From positions 7,440,001 to 7,504,000 of the forward strand of contig NZ_CP050975.2 of assembly GCF_012273515.2 (NCBI RefSeq): a stretch of 64,000 nt of DNA. Direction: 5' to 3'. The position numbers and the translations under genes were made by a program. This document shows positions 15,646 to 23,438 of the stretch, piece after piece. The stretch comes from Streptomyces sp. RPA4-2. Its GTDB lineage: Bacteria; Actinomycetota; Actinomycetes; Streptomycetales; Streptomycetaceae. Numbering within the stretch: position 1 is the stretch's first letter; each line of letters starts with the position of its first letter. Under the pieces are notes generated by a model that was not told where the DNA came from, did no database searches, and worked only from the letters and a program-made list of their open reading frames with translations.

Positions 15646-17106
15646 TCAGCCGGTGACCGGTGTCACCGAGGGCTCCGGCGCGCTGAACACCGCGGCGCGC
15701 TCGTCGGGTGTGAACGGCGGCTCGGTCAGCGGGGGACGCCCCGGACCGCGCAGCACCGCGAAGAGCACCTCGGGTTTCACGAGGGCGGTCAGCGGCGCGG
15801 ACAGGGTGATCACGGAGAGGAGGGCCTTCGCGACCGCCGGACGTCCGGCCGCGGTCCGCGTCAGCCGTTCCACGTAGCGGCCGAACAGCTTCCGCGTCGC
15901 GCGGGGCTGCTCGCCGATCGCCTCGGGGTAACGGATGTCCGTTCCCGTGGCGAGTTCCCAGGCGACCGTCACCGGGAGCGCCACCGCACGCTGCACCCGC
16001 CGCGCGAGTCCGGGCGCCGTGATCCCGGACTCGGCGACCTGCCCGCGCAGTGCCACCGCACCCTGGGCGGCCACCGACATCCCGTGCCCGTAGACCGGGT
16101 TGTACGTGGCGACGGAGTCGCCGAGCGCGACGAACCCCTCGGGCCAGTCCCGCACCTTCTCGAAGAAGCGCCGCCGGTTGATCGTGCTGCGGGTGAGCAC
16201 GACGTCCGTCAGCGGCTCCGCATGCGCGATCAGCTCGCCCACCACGGGATGCCGGACGGCGCGCGCGAACAGTTCGAACTCCTCCGCGGAGGCGGTCGGT
16301 TGTCCGCCGCGGGTGCCCGAGAGCGTCACCAGCCAGCGCTCGCCCTCCAGGGGCACGATGATCGCGGACCGCGCGGGCACGGGCTGCGCGGGGTCGGGCT
16401 GCACGGTGACCACCGGGAAGTCCTCGGTGCCCGCCGGGGCCCGGAAGACCCGGCTGGCGAAGGCGAGTCCGGAGTCGACCTCGTCCATCGGCGCCTGCGG
16501 GACACCCAGCGCGTCGAGCCACGCGGTGGACCGCGAACCGCGTCCCGAGGCGTCCACCACCAGATCGGCCTCCAGCACCCGCTCGGTGCCGTCGGACGCC
16601 CGTATCCGCACTCCGCTCACGCGGGCGGCGTCCCCCTGGAGTCCGAGCAGTTCCGTCCCGTCCAGGACGGTCATCCGCGCCCGGCGCGCGACCTGTTCAC
16701 GCAGGACCGCGTCGAGCAGATCACGGCTGCACGAGATCATGAACTCCGACTCGGGCCAGCGCCGCAGCCAGCCCCGCGCCGACAGCGTGACCAGTCCGGT
16801 CGGCAGCGGGATCCGGCGGGCGCCCGCGGCCAGCCAGGCGGCGGTGACGCCGGGGAGCAGTTCCTCCATGGCACGGGCACCGCCGGACCAGAGCGGATGG
16901 GCGTGCCGGGCCTGGGGCAGGCCCTTGCGCGGTTCGGGCCCGTTGGGCAGGACGTCACGCTCGACGACTGTGACGTCGGCGTACGTGTGCAGGGCCGCGG
17001 CGGCCAGCAGGCCGGCCGGCCCGGCACCGATGACGACGGCCCGACCGGAGCCGGGGGCGCGGTCGCCTGCTGCCGCGCCCCGGGGGGCGCTAGCGGGATT
17101 GCTCAT
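15646..17106 (-). CDS. FAD-dependent monooxygenase/epoxidase (LasC/MonCI-like)
   Basis: The 486-residue flavoprotein has the N-terminal FAD fingerprint VVIGAGPAGLLAAAAL, the substrate-domain strand VVDASGRGSRS and the FAD-ribityl motif VALGDSVATYNPVYGHGMSVA. It lacks a clear NADPH domain and a membrane anchor. The whole-protein pattern, including PRKGLPQARHAHPLWSGGARAME, resembles the flavin epoxidases of polyether pathways such as LasC and related halogenase-like monooxygenases. Its ATG lies inside the last 17 bases of the membrane-protein gene, so it is the last gene of the XRE-ImmA-membrane-FAD operon. No polyketide genes are near, so the substrate is unknown; a lipid or polyprenyl chain is possible. 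Confidence 0.85.
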   Translation of the reverse strand: MSNPASAPRGAAAGDRAPGSGRAVVIGAGPAGLLAAAALHTYADVTVVERDVLPNGPEPRKGLPQARHAHPLWSGGARAMEELLPGVTAAWLAAGARRIPLPTGLVTLSARGWLRRWPESEFMISCSRDLLDAVLREQVARRARMTVLDGTELLGLQGDAARVSGVRIRASDGTERVLEADLVVDASGRGSRSTAWLDALGVPQAPMDEVDSGLAFASRVFRAPAGTEDFPVVTVQPDPAQPVPARSAIIVPLEGERWLVTLSGTRGGQPTASAEEFELFARAVRHPVVGELIAHAEPLTDVVLTRSTINRRRFFEKVRDWPEGFVALGDSVATYNPVYGHGMSVAAQGAVALRGQVAESGITAPGLARRVQRAVALPVTVAWELATGTDIRYPEAIGEQPRATRKLFGRYVERLTRTAAGRPAVAKALLSVITLSAPLTALVKPEVLFAVLRGPGRPPLTEPPFTPDERAAVFSAPEPSVTPVTG

Positions 17107-18316
17107 GGAAGTCGCTCTCTGACCTGGCCGCGGCGCGCCCTCGGGCGGCCGCGACGACGGGTGACTGACGCAGGGCCATCGACATCCGCACGAGGTCGCG
17201 TGGACCGTCGGTGTAGGCGTACGCGGACCCGGGTCCGGCGGGGGCGGTGGCCGCCTCCGCCGCGTTGATGACCCGGCCCTCCGGGTCGGCCGCCCTGGCC
17301 CGTACCGCCGCCGTCACCATCGCCGCGTCGGCCTCGGCCTGCGCCTGGACGGGCTCGGAGCCCGCCGCCACCGCCGCGTCGTAGGCGAGGGCGCGTGCCT
17401 CGGAGTCGAAGTAGGGGTACAGGCTGAGCATGCCGTCGTGGATGTCGGACTCCCGCTGGGTGACCTGGAGTTCGGCGGCGGACCACCAGGAGATCCGCAC
17501 GGCGTGGTCCTCGTGGGCCGAGACCGACCGCAGTTCGCGCCACAGCGGCCCGAGCCGGCGGTACGTCGACCAGGTGCACCAACTGTCCCCGATGCGCTGG
17601 CAGGCCAGCGGGAGCAGGAAGCCGACCGCGCTGACCTGTGCTCCGACCGAGGCCAGCACGGGCGCCACGTCGGTGCTCAGGCCGTCCAGGTCGGTGCCGT
17701 TCCAGCGGGCGCCCACGGCGATGAACTTGAGCGCCGAGTAGGGGATGTTGAAGAGGAAGCCGAAGGCGATCGTCAGCAGCCCGGCCCGCAGCCAGCCGCT
17801 CACCTGGAGGGCCCAACGCCAGCACATGACGTTCATCGCGACCCCCGCGACGGTCAGCGCGGCGAGGTAGAGCACGATCATCTCGCGGATGAACGGGGTG
17901 GTGGCGTAGTAGGTGTCGAGGTCCCGCAGCCGTTCCTCACGGCAGTCCCCGAGCAGGTACAGCCCGACCAGCGCCACGCTCACGACGCCGTACCCGGTGA
18001 TCCACCGACGGGAGAGCCTGCGGGTCACCTCGGGGGGTCCGCCGCGCCAGTTGATGATCAGCACCAGACAGGAGGCGCTGAAGGCGGTCAGCAGGCAGTA
18101 GACGAGGGGCGCCGAGACGTTGGGGATCCCCGTGAGGTCGTTGACCTCGGCGATGGTGGGCGGCGCCGCGAAGAGGAACACCAGGCAGGCCAGCGCCAGC
18201 AGGACGCCCACGGACCTCAGCAGCGGGTCGCGCCAGCCGCGGATCAGGGTGGGCGCCTTCACGGCCAGGGCGACGCCCATGGCGACCGCCGGGACGTAGT
18301 AGCTGGATCCGTCCAT
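17090..18316 (-). CDS. Seven-helix membrane protein, MAB_1171c/DUF6545-like
   Basis: The N-terminal ~250 residues hold about seven hydrophobic segments (for example AVAMGVALAVKAPTLI, LLALACLVFLFAAPP, VYCLLTAFSASCLVLII, VVSVALVGLYLLG, MIVLYLAALTVAGVAMNVM), followed by a ~160-residue cytoplasmic tail. The layout and the segment RWITGYGVVSV match proteins annotated as MAB_1171c-family putative transporters, in which a WST-Y-RRLGPLWREL helix begins the tail (here TWSTYRRLGPLWREL). Family function is not established. It is translated 15 bases after the ImmA-like gene and overlaps the FAD enzyme gene by 17 bases. The constant company of a regulator and a peptidase suggests signalling or export of a small molecule. 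Confidence 0.8.
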   Translation of the reverse strand: MDGSSYYVPAVAMGVALAVKAPTLIRGWRDPLLRSVGVLLALACLVFLFAAPPTIAEVNDLTGIPNVSAPLVYCLLTAFSASCLVLIINWRGGPPEVTRRLSRRWITGYGVVSVALVGLYLLGDCREERLRDLDTYYATTPFIREMIVLYLAALTVAGVAMNVMCWRWALQVSGWLRAGLLTIAFGFLFNIPYSALKFIAVGARWNGTDLDGLSTDVAPVLASVGAQVSAVGFLLPLACQRIGDSWCTWSTYRRLGPLWRELRSVSAHEDHAVRISWWSAAELQVTQRESDIHDGMLSLYPYFDSEARALAYDAAVAAGSEPVQAQAEADAAMVTAAVRARAADPEGRVINAAEAATAPAGPGSAYAYTDGPRDLVRMSMALRQSPVVAAARGRAAARSESDFHEQSR

Positions 18317-18331
18317 TCCTGGGGAGTGTCC

Positions 18332-18898
18332 TCAGCCCTTCGGCCCGCGATAGCCGAGGGACGCCTCGATCCGGCCGGCCAGACCGTCCCGGCTCACCGG
18401 CCCGCGCAGTGAGGAACCAGCGAGCCACGTACGGCATTTACTGGCGAGCAGCAGGCCGAAGCTCTCGGCCTCCTTCTCGTCGGCGAGGTCGAACCGGGTG
18501 CGCGCGGCGACCTTCAGGACGGTCGCCTGCAGGTCCGCGTCGTCGCTGAGTAAACGGGCGGCCACGGCCGCGCCCTCGACGTGGTGGCCGCAGTGCCCGG
18601 CCTTCATGTGCCACAGCTCGTGGCCGAGGATCACCAACTGGTGGTCGGGGGCGGTGCGTTCCTCGATGACGACCAGGTCCTGCTCGGCCATGTCGAGCCA
18701 CAGCCCGCTGGCGGTACCGGGCGGGAACACGGCCGTACGGAACTGGACGGGGCGGCCGCGGCGTCTGCTCATGGCGTCGCACAGGGCGGCGTACAGGGTG
18801 GCGGGTTCCGCCGGCGCCGGGAGCGCGAGTTCAGCGACCAGTTCGCCGCACAGACGGCGCATGTCCTTTCCGATGCCCACGGTTCTCCCCCGGATCAT
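18332..18898 (-). CDS. ImmA/IrrE-like zinc metallopeptidase
   Basis: Starting at the ATG of an ATGA overlap with the regulator gene gives 188 residues. The metal site HELWH (H93, E94, H97) is followed by a conserved helix (ADEKEAESFGLLLASK, whose Glu can be the third ligand). This is the arrangement of ImmA/IrrE peptidases, which cleave or derepress an XRE-type partner regulator. No membrane helix or signal is seen. The stop-start overlap with the XRE-like gene strongly implies that the two proteins work together. A frame extension 14 codons upstream exists but would lose the overlap. Confidence 0.85.
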   Translation of the reverse strand: MIRGRTVGIGKDMRRLCGELVAELALPAPAEPATLYAALCDAMSRRRGRPVQFRTAVFPPGTASGLWLDMAEQDLVVIEERTAPDHQLVILGHELWHMKAGHCGHHVEGAAVAARLLSDDADLQATVLKVAARTRFDLADEKEAESFGLLLASKCRTWLAGSSLRGPVSRDGLAGRIEASLGYRGPKG

Positions 18899-19551
18899 GA
18901 CTCGGGCCGCTTGACGCTTTCCAAGAGCATGTCCAGCCATTCGGCGACCTTGTCGCGGTGCTGGTCGGTGGGCAACTGCGCGGCCCGCCAGGCGATGCCG
19001 CGGACACCGTGGTCCTGCAACAGCCTTTCCAGCGGGTCGGCGGCGGCCGCCGCCGCGACGCGCTCGCGGTCGGCGAGCCGTTGCAGCAGCTCCTGCTCGG
19101 AGCGCTGCAGGGCACCCACGAGCGCCTCGGAGTCCTCGGCCGTCAGGAATCCCGCGTGCACCCGGAAGAAGCGCTGGATGGCGTCGCAGTGCTCCATCGT
19201 GGGGCGCCGGTCGCCGTTGATGAGAGCGCCCGCCTGCTGACGCGACATACCCGCGCCGTCGGCGATCTCCTGCTGCGTGTATCTGCGCCCGTTGGGCTTG
19301 AGCCGGGTGCGGCGCAGCAGGTCGAGACGCTGCAGGAAGCGGGCCTGCAGATCAGGCTCGCCGGCGAGGCGGCCACCGAGCAGCGCCCGCACCACGGGCT
19401 CGGGGACGCCGGACCCCACCGAAAGGCGCCGTATGTCGAAAACCTCGGTGTGCTGCACACCGAGCCGGTCGGCGAGCGCGGTGACCCGGGCCACGACGGC
19501 CGGCAGCAGAACCGTCGCCGTGGCGCCCGGAACTTCGAAGCCATCCGTCAC
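18895..19551 (-). CDS. XRE-type DNA-binding regulator, partner of the ImmA-like peptidase
   Basis: The 218-residue protein has a helix-turn-helix in the middle (about 89-128, YTQQEIADGAGMSRQQAGAL followed by the wing-like NGDRRPTM) instead of at the N-terminus. Before it lies a helical domain; after it come a coiled-coil-like acidic segment (ALQRSEQELLQRLADRERVAAA) and a C-terminal helix pair. The first gene of a four-gene operon, it is divergent from the MmyB-type gene across a 219-base regulatory region containing the palindrome CGCCACAACTGTGGCG. By analogy to ImmR/ImmA, it probably represses its own operon until cleaved. Confidence 0.85.
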   Translation of the reverse strand: MTDGFEVPGATATVLLPAVVARVTALADRLGVQHTEVFDIRRLSVGSGVPEPVVRALLGGRLAGEPDLQARFLQRLDLLRRTRLKPNGRRYTQQEIADGAGMSRQQAGALINGDRRPTMEHCDAIQRFFRVHAGFLTAEDSEALVGALQRSEQELLQRLADRERVAAAAAADPLERLLQDHGVRGIAWRAAQLPTDQHRDKVAEWLDMLLESVKRPES

Positions 19552-19641
19552 CGACAGATCTCCTACGTCTCTCTCAGGTCTCTCACATGATGCTCAGGAC
19601 CCCCGGAGACTAGTCGCTCGCTCGAACTCACATCCAGGTCT

Positions 19642-19700
19642 CGCCACAACTGTGGCGCGAATCAGCCGTCAACAAGCGCCAAATGCCACGATAGTTGACA
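19642..19700. promoter_or_regulatory. Divergent control region: palindrome and TTGACA box
   Basis: CGCCACAACTGTGGCG (19642-19657) has perfect 7-bp arms around AC. A consensus -35 box TTGACA (19695-19700) faces the MmyB-type gene; its -10 box is not clear. The palindrome lies 91 bases upstream of the XRE start and 114 bases upstream of the MmyB-type start, so it could serve both directions. Confidence 0.5.
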
Positions 19701-19770
19701 CGACTGAGCTCGGGGCATCAGGATCGGGGCGCCGCGTGAAGGCCGCATAGGCAAGAGGGGTGACCTCCCG

Positions 19771-20427
19771 ATGGCGTACCAGGCAGGAAGGCAGCGGTCC
19801 CAGCCGCGACCTGTCCCCGAGAGCCCCGAGGCTCAGGCGTATCTCCAGGACTACGCCACCCTCCTCGATGCCGTGCCGTTCCCCTCCGTCGTCTTCGACC
19901 ACCGGTGGGACGTCGTCCTGTCCAACGCCGCGTTCCAGACACTTTTCGGCGGCGTCGGTCCTCATCCGACGGCGATGCCGGGCGACAACTTCCTTCGGTT
20001 CGTCCTCTTCCACCCGGACGCGGCCACCGTCCTCGGCGAACACGAGGCGAGCTGGTGCCTGCCGATGCTGGCCCACTTCGCCGCGGCCGTGGAGCGTGAC
20101 GGGCAGGACCGCGGACTCCAGTCGATCCGCCGGGACATCGCCCAGGACCCGATCATGGAGGCGGCCTACCGGCACGGCCTGCCGCACTGGATCCGCGCGG
20201 TCGGCCAGGACGCCGTCCAGCACGACGGCGCGGTACGGCCGCTGATCCACCCGGACCCCCGCTGGGGGCGCACGGACTGCCGGATCGTCGACGAGACCCC
20301 CAAGAACCTCCAGGACATGGGCTACACGCGCATGACCCTGGTCCTGCGCGAGACGCGCCGCGACGCGCGGCCCCCGCGCAGGATCGTCCGGACACGCCTC
20401 GGCGGCACCCACCTCAGGGTCGTCTGA
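19771..20427 (+). CDS. Stand-alone MmyB-type ligand-binding (PAS-like) protein
   Basis: The 218-residue protein matches the MmyB-like C-terminal domain: YATLLDAVPFPSVVFDHRWDVVLSNAAFQTLFG is a PAS-like start, followed by NFLRFVLFHP and a helical part with MLAHFAAAVERD. MmyB-type regulators normally carry an XRE helix-turn-helix before this domain; here none is present. The domain is thought to bind a fatty-acid-like ligand. GAGGGG lies ahead of the ATG. Its divergent position next to the XRE/ImmA operon suggests that it senses a small molecule, perhaps the substrate or product of the FAD enzyme, and acts with the XRE protein. Confidence 0.8.
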   Translation: MAYQAGRQRSQPRPVPESPEAQAYLQDYATLLDAVPFPSVVFDHRWDVVLSNAAFQTLFGGVGPHPTAMPGDNFLRFVLFHPDAATVLGEHEASWCLPMLAHFAAAVERDGQDRGLQSIRRDIAQDPIMEAAYRHGLPHWIRAVGQDAVQHDGAVRPLIHPDPRWGRTDCRIVDETPKNLQDMGYTRMTLVLRETRRDARPPRRIVRTRLGGTHLRVV

Positions 20428-20428
20428 C

Positions 20429-20455
20429 GTCCCCTGCCGGGGCCCGGCAGGGGAC
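20429..20455. terminator. Bidirectional terminator between MmyB-type and pepP genes
   Basis: A perfect 12-bp stem, GTCCCCTGCCGG with CCGGCAGGGGAC, and a 3-base loop between two convergent stop codons. Confidence 0.88.
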
Positions 20456-20463
20456 GCGTCCGG

Positions 20464-21873
20464 TCAGCCGGCGAACTCCCGCATCCAGGACTCGACTTCG
20501 GCGGCCGAGCGCGGCAGCCCGCCCGACAGGTTCTCGTAGCCGTCGGCGGTGACCAGCAGGTCGTCCTCGATCCGGACGCCGATGCCGCGCCACTCCTCGG
20601 GCACGGTCAGGTCGTCGGGCTGGAAGTAGAGGCCCGGCTCGACGGTCAGCACCATGCCCGGCTCCAGCACCCCGTCGACGTAGTCCTCGTTGCGGGCCTG
20701 AGCGCAGTCGTGCACGTCGAGACCGAGCATGTGACCGGTACCCGCCATGGTGAAGCGGCGCTGCAGGCCGAGCTCGTAGGCGCGCTCGGCCGGCCCCTCG
20801 ACCAGGCCCCAGGCCACCAGCCGTTCGGTCATCGAGCGCTGGGCCGCCTCATGGAAGTCCCGGTACCGGGCACCCGGCTTCACCGCGGCCATCCCGGCCT
20901 CCTGGGCCTCGTACACCGCGTCGTAGACCTTCCGCTGGAGCGGGCTGAACGTGCCGCTGATGGGGAGGGTGCGGGTGACGTCCGCGGTGTAGAGGGTGCG
21001 GGTCTCCACGCCCGCGTCGAGCAGGAGCAGTTCGCCCGGACGGACCGGTCCGTCGTTGTCCGTCCAGTGCATGATCGTGGCGTGTTCGCCCGCGGCGCAG
21101 ATGGAGCCGTAGCCGACGTCGTTGCCCTCGACCCGGGCGCGGCGGAAGAAGGTGCCCTCGATCCAGCGCTCGGAGGTGGCCACCGCCTGGGACAACTCCC
21201 TCACGACATCGGTGAACCCACGCACCGTGGAGTCCACGGCCCGGCGCATCTCGCCGATCTCCCAGGCGTCCTTGACCAGCCGGAGACCGGACAGCGCCTC
21301 CTCCAGCTCGGCGTCCCGCTCGTCGTCCGTGCCGGGCGTCGCGTCCAGTGTGACGTCGTGGCCGCGTACGACACGCGTCGGTACGGGGGTGTCCCGCAGA
21401 TGTCCGGGGAGTGTGCGGATGTCCCGGCAGGCGAGGCCGAGTTCGCGCTCCGACTCGGCGAGGGAGGGGCGGCGGCCCGTCCACAGTTCGGCGGTCATGC
21501 CGGTCCAGAACCCGTCGGTGTCCCGGCCGTCGCGGGGGAGCCGGTAGCAGTACGCGTCGTGGCCGCCCTCGGGCCGGGGTTCGAGGACCAGGGCGCAGTC
21601 CCGGGACTGATCACCCGTCAGGTGAACGTAGCCGGTGTACGGGCGGAACGGGTAATGACTGTCGTTCGAGCGGATCCTGAGGTTTCCGGAGGGGACGACG
21701 AGCCGCTCGCCGGGGAAGAGCGCGCCCAGCGCGGCGCGGCGGCGGGCCGCGTACGGCGCCTGCTCGACCGGTTGCACGTCGCGCCGTTCGGTGTCCGCCC
21801 AGCCCGTGCGCATCAGGGCGGACAGTTCCTCGGAGATCTCTGGGTACAGACCGTTCTTCCGGGCCTCGGCCAC
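20464..21873 (-). CDS. pepP: Xaa-Pro aminopeptidase (aminopeptidase P)
   Basis: The GTG at 21873 (GAGG upstream) gives 469 residues, normal for aminopeptidase P. It removes N-terminal residues before proline. The C-terminal pita-bread domain shows all five metal ligands in order: LLLDAGVETRTLYTADVTR (D, D), GTGHMLGLDVHD (H), VLTVEPGLYF (E) and IGVRIEDDLL (E). The N-terminal domain contains YAARRRAALGALFPGERLVVPSG. There is no signal peptide. It is transcribed away from the hydroxyproline genes; release of proline or hydroxyproline from peptides would feed that pathway. Confidence 0.95.
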   Translation of the reverse strand: MAEARKNGLYPEISEELSALMRTGWADTERRDVQPVEQAPYAARRRAALGALFPGERLVVPSGNLRIRSNDSHYPFRPYTGYVHLTGDQSRDCALVLEPRPEGGHDAYCYRLPRDGRDTDGFWTGMTAELWTGRRPSLAESERELGLACRDIRTLPGHLRDTPVPTRVVRGHDVTLDATPGTDDERDAELEEALSGLRLVKDAWEIGEMRRAVDSTVRGFTDVVRELSQAVATSERWIEGTFFRRARVEGNDVGYGSICAAGEHATIMHWTDNDGPVRPGELLLLDAGVETRTLYTADVTRTLPISGTFSPLQRKVYDAVYEAQEAGMAAVKPGARYRDFHEAAQRSMTERLVAWGLVEGPAERAYELGLQRRFTMAGTGHMLGLDVHDCAQARNEDYVDGVLEPGMVLTVEPGLYFQPDDLTVPEEWRGIGVRIEDDLLVTADGYENLSGGLPRSAAEVESWMREFAG

Positions 21874-21974
21874 GGTGGGCACCTCTTCTGTCGGTCGGAC
21901 GGCCGCTCGGATGTTCGGCCGGCCGGATGTTCGGTCCGGGTGGGTCCGGGCACTGTTCCCACCCATAGAAGCAT

Positions 21975-21986
21975 GTGACATAGTAC
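21975..21986. promoter_or_regulatory. Hydroxyproline-regulon operator, copy 1
   Basis: GTGACATAGTAC, 5 bases upstream of the GTG of the D-hydroxyproline dehydrogenase gene, is one of three related sites (the others at 24960 and 26968; consensus GTGACATTTCAC). The gene has no ribosome site, and CATAGT, a possible -10 box, lies inside the operator, so the mRNA may be leaderless and blocked directly by repressor binding. Confidence 0.6.
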
Positions 21987-21990
21987 TGGC

Positions 21991-23142
21991 GTGAGCAAGC
22001 GACTGACCTGCGATGTCGTGGTGATCGGAGCCGGAATGGTGGGCTCGGCCTGCGCCTTCTACGCGGCTCGGGCGGGCCTCGACGTGGCCGTCGTGGACCG
22101 CGGCCCGGTGGCCGGCGGCACCACCGGCGCCGGCGAGGGCAATCTGCTCGTCTCCGACAAGGAGCCCGGTCCCGAACTCGACCTCGCGCTGCTGTCCGGA
22201 CGCCTGTGGTCCGGTCTCGGGGAAGAACTGGGCGGCGCCATCGAGTACGAGGCCAAGGGCGGCGTCGTGGTGGCCGCCACGCCCGAGGGGCTCACCGCAC
22301 TGGAGGACTTCGCGGCGGGGCAGCGGACGGCCGGGGTCTCGGCCGTACCGGTACCGGCGGATGGGCTCCACGATCTGGAACCCCACCTGGCGCCCGGCCT
22401 GGCGGGCGCCGTGCATTATCCGCAGGACACCCAGGTGATGCCGGCGCTGGCCGCCGCGCATCTGGTGCGGGCTTCGGGTGCGCGGCTGCTCACCGGCCGG
22501 ACCGTGACCGAGGTACTGCGCGCGGCCGACGGATCGGTCCGGGGTGTACGGACCGACCGGGGGGACCTGCACGCGCCGGTGGTGGTGAACGCGGCGGGGA
22601 CCTGGGGCTCGGCGGTGGCCGCGCTGGCGGGCGTGCGGCTGCCCGTGCTGCCCCGGCGCGGCTTCGTGCTGGTGACCGAGCCGCTGCCGCGACGGGTGCG
22701 GCACAAGGTGTACGCCGCGGACTACGTCGCCGACGTCGCCAGCGACTCGGCCGCGCTGCAGACCTCGCCGGTCGTGGAGGGGACGGCGGCGGGCCCGGTA
22801 CTGATCGGCGCGAGCCGTGAACGGGTGGGCTTCGACCGCTCGTTCTCGCTGCCGGCCGTACGGGCGCTGGCGGCGGGGGCGATCCGGCTCTTCCCGTTCC
22901 TGACGGACGTCCGCGCTCTGCGCACGTACCTCGGATTCCGCCCGTACATGCCCGACCACCTCCCCGCGATCGGCCCCGATCCGCGGGTGCCCGGACTCTT
23001 CCACGCCTGCGGGCACGAGGGAGCGGGAATCGGTCTCGCCGCCGGCACCGGGCATCTCATCGCCCAGGTCCTCTCCGGCGGGACACCCGACCTGGACCTC
23101 ACGCCGTTCAGGCCCGACCGCTTCGCACAGGAGGCCGTGTGA
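21991..23142 (+). CDS. D-hydroxyproline dehydrogenase, FAD-dependent DAO-type subunit
   Basis: The 383-residue D-amino-acid-oxidase-fold protein has the FAD motif VVIGAGMVGSACAFYAA and the C-terminal HEGAGIGLAAGTGHLIA signature. It belongs to the HcnC/beta-subunit type that oxidises cyclic D-imino acids. It overlaps by GTGA with a small 2Fe-2S protein gene, and a third subunit gene follows; this set matches heteromeric D-hydroxyproline dehydrogenases, which make 1-pyrroline-4-hydroxy-2-carboxylate. The downstream epimerase and deaminase support the assignment. It probably passes electrons to the partner subunits and then to the respiratory chain. Confidence 0.88.
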   Translation: MSKRLTCDVVVIGAGMVGSACAFYAARAGLDVAVVDRGPVAGGTTGAGEGNLLVSDKEPGPELDLALLSGRLWSGLGEELGGAIEYEAKGGVVVAATPEGLTALEDFAAGQRTAGVSAVPVPADGLHDLEPHLAPGLAGAVHYPQDTQVMPALAAAHLVRASGARLLTGRTVTEVLRAADGSVRGVRTDRGDLHAPVVVNAAGTWGSAVAALAGVRLPVLPRRGFVLVTEPLPRRVRHKVYAADYVADVASDSAALQTSPVVEGTAAGPVLIGASRERVGFDRSFSLPAVRALAAGAIRLFPFLTDVRALRTYLGFRPYMPDHLPAIGPDPRVPGLFHACGHEGAGIGLAAGTGHLIAQVLSGGTPDLDLTPFRPDRFAQEAV

Positions 23143-23438
23143 ATCCCCTGGAGCTGGCGGGCGCCGAGCCGGGGCCCGCGTTCACCGTCACCCTGGACGG
23201 CCGCGCCCTCACGGCGCTGCCGGGGCAGACCGTCGCCGCGGCGCTGTGGACGGCGGGGATCACCTCCTGGCGCACCACCCGCGGCTCGGGGCGGCCGCGC
23301 GGAGTCCTCTGCGGCATCGGCGTCTGCTTCGACTGCCTGGTGACCGTCAACGACCGCCCCAACCAACGGGCCTGTCTGGTGCCGGTGCGACCGGGCGACA
23401 TGATCCGTACGCAGGAAGGGACCGGACATGACGGCTGA
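23139..23438 (+). CDS. 2Fe-2S subunit of D-hydroxyproline dehydrogenase
   Basis: A 99-residue ferredoxin-like protein (HcnA/gamma type). The four cluster cysteines are visible in VLCGIGVCFDCLVTVN and NQRACL. The start is the GTG of a GTGA overlap with the previous stop, and its end overlaps the next gene by 11 bases, so the three subunits are made together. It transfers electrons between the two flavin subunits. Confidence 0.9.
   Translation: MNPLELAGAEPGPAFTVTLDGRALTALPGQTVAAALWTAGITSWRTTRGSGRPRGVLCGIGVCFDCLVTVNDRPNQRACLVPVRPGDMIRTQEGTGHDG

Noticed and set aside
15344..16522. 392-codon minus-strand frame running through the 86-bp repeat
   Set aside because: It is an Arg/Gly-rich alternative frame of the FAD enzyme gene extended by the repeat; no start with a ribosome site and no domain.
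20464..23055. 863-codon minus-strand frame extending upstream of pepP
   Set aside because: The N-terminal 393 codons are an antisense reading of the dehydrogenase gene; aminopeptidase P has its own start at 21873.
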